From contig CANJPQ010000004.1 in the NCBI GenBank assembly GCA_947476275.1, forward strand, positions 112,352-176,351: 64,000 bases of DNA, read 5' to 3'. The notes under the pieces are model-generated. The model was given only the letters and a program-made list of their open reading frames with translations, was not told the origin of the DNA and did no database searches. Position 1 is the first letter of the stretch; every line of letters starts with the position of its first letter. The position numbers and the translations under genes are program-made. The stretch comes from Fidelibacterota bacterium. Its GTDB lineage: Bacteria; Pseudomonadota; Alphaproteobacteria; Rhodospirillales; Rhodospirillaceae. Below, one piece after another: positions 61,101 to 64,000 of this stretch.

Positions 61101-62594
61101 ATGAAGCGCTTCTGTCTCACAGTTCAAATCGCCGCCGTGCTCCTCTGGACACACGCCGCCGCCGCTCCGGCGGGCGCCTTGCGCATCGGCACTGCCAATT
61201 TTCCCGAGAACTACGGCAACCCGTTCAACTCGGTGTCCGTCACCTACGGCACGACCTATTCGGCACTGTTCGATGCGCTCACGTTCCTGACCAATGACGG
61301 CGAGCTTCTGCCCTGGCTCGCGCTCAGCTGGACGCAAGAGGCGCCGACCAAGTGGGTCATTAAGCTGCGGCCCAACGTCGTGTTCTCCAACGGCGAGCCG
61401 TTCACGTCGGAGGCGGTCACCACGGCGGTCGCTTACATCAAAAGTGACGTCGGTCAGCGCGACGCGGTCAGCCGCGAGTTGCGCGGCATCGTCCGCGCCA
61501 CCGCGCGCGATGCGCTGACCGTCGAGATCGAGACCGCGGGACCGGACGTGCAGTTGCCGCGTGAACTGTCCCTGCTGCGTATGCCCGCACCGGGCGCGTG
61601 GAAGAAACTCGGCGTTGCCGGCTTTATCAAGGAACCGGTCGGCACCGGCCCTTACAAACTGGCGCGGCGCACGCCGACCATTGTCACCTTCGCCGCTGTG
61701 CCGACGTCATGGCGCAAGGCGCCCGCGCCGACGCTGGAACTCACCGTCGCCATAGATCCCGCCGCGCGCCGTGCGGCTCTCCAGACCAACCGCCTCGATA
61801 TCGTGAATACCGCCGTCGCACCGGAAGAGATCCCGGATGTCGAAGCGCTCGGCGGCAGCGTGTTCTCTGACAAGCTGCCCAGCTCCGTGGCCATTGCCCT
61901 CAACAACGTCAAACCCGGCCCGCTGCAGGACAAGCGCGTGCGCCAGGCGTTGAACTATGCCGTCAACAAGGACGCCATCAGCACAGTGATGTGGGCGGGA
62001 CGCACGTCCGTCGCCAGCCAGATGGGACCGCCGTCCGTATTCGGCTTCAACAAGGACGTGAAGCCCTATCCCTACGACCCGGCCAAGGCAAAGGCGCTAT
62101 TGAAGGAAGCCGGGTACGAGAAGGGCTTTCAGTTCGTGTTCGAAGGTGTGGTCGGCACGGTGATCCAATCCGATGTCTTCCAGCAGGTCGCCAACGACCT
62201 CGCCAAGGTTGGCGTGACCATGGAAATCCAGATGGTGCCAAACGCCAAGTTCATTGAAAGCCAAATGACCGGCATCTGGCGCGGCACCGCGGCGGCGCTA
62301 CCGTACTTCTCGCCGACATACGATGCGCTCTACGCCATGAGTTCGCAGGTCTGCACATCGCCGGCGCCCTGGTTTTGCGACAAGGACCTTGCGGCGGCGG
62401 TGGAGGCTGCGCGCAATGCAACCGATCTCAATGCGCGACGTACCCTCACGGAAAAGGTCATGGCGCTCAGCCACGATACGGCGCTGGGCATCTTCCTCTA
62501 CGACACGGTGACCTTCGTGGGCCTTGGCCCGCGCGTGAAGAAGTTCCGCCAGGACGCGGGCTTCATCCGCTACGAAGACATCGTGATCGAGTAG
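61101..62594 (+). CDS. Family-5 extracellular solute-binding protein (peptide/nickel type)
   Basis: 497 residues with a signal peptide ending near AAAAPAGA. SBP_bac_5 features: YGTTYSALFDALTFLTNDGELLPWLALSW near residue 50, then FSNGEPFTSEAV and KEPVGTGPYKL. The ligand pocket is in the middle. Such proteins deliver peptides, nickel, glutathione or opines to Dpp/Opp permeases. No permease lies next to it in the window. A close paralogue follows 6 bp downstream. Confidence 0.92.
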   Translation: MKRFCLTVQIAAVLLWTHAAAAPAGALRIGTANFPENYGNPFNSVSVTYGTTYSALFDALTFLTNDGELLPWLALSWTQEAPTKWVIKLRPNVVFSNGEPFTSEAVTTAVAYIKSDVGQRDAVSRELRGIVRATARDALTVEIETAGPDVQLPRELSLLRMPAPGAWKKLGVAGFIKEPVGTGPYKLARRTPTIVTFAAVPTSWRKAPAPTLELTVAIDPAARRAALQTNRLDIVNTAVAPEEIPDVEALGGSVFSDKLPSSVAIALNNVKPGPLQDKRVRQALNYAVNKDAISTVMWAGRTSVASQMGPPSVFGFNKDVKPYPYDPAKAKALLKEAGYEKGFQFVFEGVVGTVIQSDVFQQVANDLAKVGVTMEIQMVPNAKFIESQMTGIWRGTAAALPYFSPTYDALYAMSSQVCTSPAPWFCDKDLAAAVEAARNATDLNARRTLTEKVMALSHDTALGIFLYDTVTFVGLGPRVKKFRQDAGFIRYEDIVIE

Positions 62595-62600
62595 ATCGGT

Positions 62601-64000
62601 ATGCGCACATTGATCCGCATCGTCGTTGCGGCGCTGATCGGCTTTTCAAGTCCCGTCCTTGCGGAAACCAGCCTGCGCATCGCCGGCGGTATCTTGCCGC
62701 CGGGCAAGGGCAACCCCTTGCGCAATTCGGCTCAGCCGTATTGGTACATCTATGCTGCGATGTTCGACACGCTCACCCACGTGAACAGCGCGGGCGAAGT
62801 GGAACCATGGCTTGCCGAGCGGTGGGAGCAAACCTCGCCGCGGACGTGGCGCTTCCATCTGCGCCCCAAGGTCGCGTTCACCAATGGTGAGCCCGTCGAC
62901 GCCACTGCGGTCGTTGCCACCATCGCCTTTCTCATAAGCGCGGACGGTCAGCGCGAGGCCGTTGCCAGCAGCATGCCCAAAGGCCTGACCGCGACGGTCA
63001 TCGATCCGCTGACGGTCGATCTGTCCGTCCCCGATCCCGATCCGCTGCTGCCGCGACGGTTCCACGAACTTTGGATTCTGCCCCCGAAACAATGGGCGGC
63101 GCAGGGCCCGGAGAAGTTCGCTGCCGCTCCCAGCGGCAGCGGCCCCTATGCCTTCGAAAGCTGGGGGAACGCGCGCATTCGGATGGTGCGCAATCCGAAG
63201 TCGTGGCGCCACGCGCCGACCGATCGGCTCGACGTGCTGTCGATCCTCGAACCGTCGGCGCGTAATGCAGCTCTGATCACGGGCGGGGCTGATATCGCCA
63301 TGGGCTCGGCGGGGCCTGACTCCGTCGATGAGATCACCCGCAGCGGCGGCCGCATTCACACCGAACGCCTGCCGGCCAGCGTGGCGCTTGGCCTCGTGAC
63401 CCTCACCGATGCCCGCTTCCGCGACGTGCGCGTACGCCAGGCGCTGAACTACGCCGTCGACAAGGCGGCCATCGTGAAAGTGCTGCTCGCGGGCGGTGCG
63501 AAGATCGGCAGCCAGCCGGCCATCGCCGGTGCATTCGGATACAACGCAAGCCTCGCCCCGTATCCACACGATCCCGCGAAAGCCAAGGCGCTGCTGGCGG
63601 AAGCAGGCTACCCGGACGGCTTGTCCTTCGTCATGGAACTGCCCACCGGCACGGCCCTTTGGGATGCGGTGTTTCCCCAGATCGCCGCCGACTTCACGCG
63701 TGTCGGTGTGAAGATGGACGTGCGCCTGTTCCCGACCCACATCGTCGCGCAGCACGAACGCGATGGCACCTGGGAAGGAAGTGCGTGGGCGGCGGCCTAC
63801 GTCTCCACGGCCTTCGATGCGTTGGAGCCGCTGACGCGCTATGCCTGCGGACGCCCCAACTCTCCCTTCTGCGACGAAGCTTTCACACCGAGTGTGGCAA
63901 GGGCACAGGCAAGCGCCGATCCGCAGGCCCGCCGCAAGGCGACCGAAGCGGCGATGGCCCTCGCGCACGATCGCGCCATGGGCGTGTTCCTCTATGAGTC
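62601..64000 (+). CDS. Second family-5 solute-binding protein, cut by the window end
   Basis: Starts at ATG 62601, 6 bp after the first binding protein, and stays open to the end (466 codons). It has a signal peptide ending PVLA-ET. Shared blocks with its neighbour include YWYIYAAMFDTLTHVNSAGEVEPWLAERW, FTNGEPVDATAV, SGSGPYAF and VRQALNYAVDKAAIVKVLLAGG. It is a tandem paralogue from gene duplication; the amino-acid sequences have diverged. The 3' end and any permease genes lie beyond the window. Confidence 0.9.
   Translation, partial: MRTLIRIVVAALIGFSSPVLAETSLRIAGGILPPGKGNPLRNSAQPYWYIYAAMFDTLTHVNSAGEVEPWLAERWEQTSPRTWRFHLRPKVAFTNGEPVDATAVVATIAFLISADGQREAVASSMPKGLTATVIDPLTVDLSVPDPDPLLPRRFHELWILPPKQWAAQGPEKFAAAPSGSGPYAFESWGNARIRMVRNPKSWRHAPTDRLDVLSILEPSARNAALITGGADIAMGSAGPDSVDEITRSGGRIHTERLPASVALGLVTLTDARFRDVRVRQALNYAVDKAAIVKVLLAGGAKIGSQPAIAGAFGYNASLAPYPHDPAKAKALLAEAGYPDGLSFVMELPTGTALWDAVFPQIAADFTRVGVKMDVRLFPTHIVAQHERDGTWEGSAWAAAYVSTAFDALEPLTRYACGRPNSPFCDEAFTPSVARAQASADPQARRKATEAAMALAHDRAMGVFLYE

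Noticed and set aside
7426..64000. Mobile element, prophage or integron signatures next to xerD
   Set aside because: xerD is the housekeeping resolvase in its usual context, and no transposase, terminal inverted repeats, attC arrays or phage genes were seen.

Overview
The window reads as a stretch of chromosome from a GC-rich alphaproteobacterium, most likely of the Rhodospirillales type. This rests on gene order and gene content, not on a database search. Typical alphaproteobacterial blocks are CorC-aroB-aroK followed by xerD, cobS/cobT beside a J-domain protein and bolA, a MarR/OmpR/histidine-kinase set resembling PetP/PetR beside ilvE, ychF-pth-rplY-prs, and uvrC-pgsA-moaD-moaE. Genes are tightly packed, with many 4-base ATGA/GTGA/TTGA overlaps. 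I saw no rRNA, tRNA, CRISPR array, transposase, integron or prophage.

Layout. 0-7.4 kb (minus): ychF, pth, rplY, prs, a lipoprotein, pgeF, a MidA-type methyltransferase and lgt. 7.5-10 kb (plus): ubiK-like, YbjN, proC and a TetR/COQ9-like gene, with a cluster of DnaA boxes and GANTC sites in the gap after ubiK. 10-12.6 kb (minus): sensor kinase, response regulator and MarR, divergent from ilvE and an NTF2-like gene. 14-18.2 kb (minus): moaE, moaD, pgsA, uvrC, a 519-bp gene-free gap with origin-like features, and folB. 18.2-22.8 kb: a pteridine-reductase-like SDR and a fused 5-oxoprolinase. 22.9-25.8 kb (plus): feoABC, preceded by a consensus FNR/FixK-type box and a Fur-like box. 25.8-28.7 kb: the DUF1501/DUF1800 pair of exported proteins. 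28.9-32.5 kb: a peptide/nickel-type ABC importer (two permeases and a fused double ATPase) with no binding protein beside it. 32.6-36.5 kb: polyphosphate:AMP phosphotransferase, divergent from gap-pgk. 36.5-39.8 kb: two small unknowns and two genes that look like surface-glycan or methyl-transfer functions. 39.9-43.6 kb: accA, a Nudix hydrolase, two unknown genes, and rpmB with a readable promoter and terminator. 43.7-48.5 kb: MAPEG, a monooxygenase-fold protein, an exported protein, a LysR regulator, and a LuxR-type regulator with two unknown genes. 48.6-53.5 kb: cobT, cobS, an SDR, a J-domain protein and bolA. 53.5-57.9 kb (minus): DUF2889, a CBS-pair protein, a CorC-type protein, aroB and aroK. 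58.1-64 kb (plus): a small membrane protein, a large exported unknown, xerD and two tandem family-5 solute-binding proteins, the last one cut by the window end.

How the parts relate. Most of the window is housekeeping: translation, nucleotide precursors, envelope lipids and lipoproteins, shikimate, folate, molybdopterin and cobalamin cofactors, glycolysis and DNA repair. The observations most worth following are (i) paired FNR- and Fur-type sites in front of feoABC, with a weaker FNR-like site between the polyphosphate kinase and gap-pgk; (ii) two DnaA-box/GANTC-rich intergenic regions that look origin-like or cell-cycle-regulated; (iii) a family-5 importer without a binding protein at 29-32 kb and two binding proteins without a visible importer at 61-64 kb; and (iv) several conserved-looking unknown gene pairs. 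I did not find a multi-gene system that I can confidently call a new defence, secretion or biosynthetic machine.
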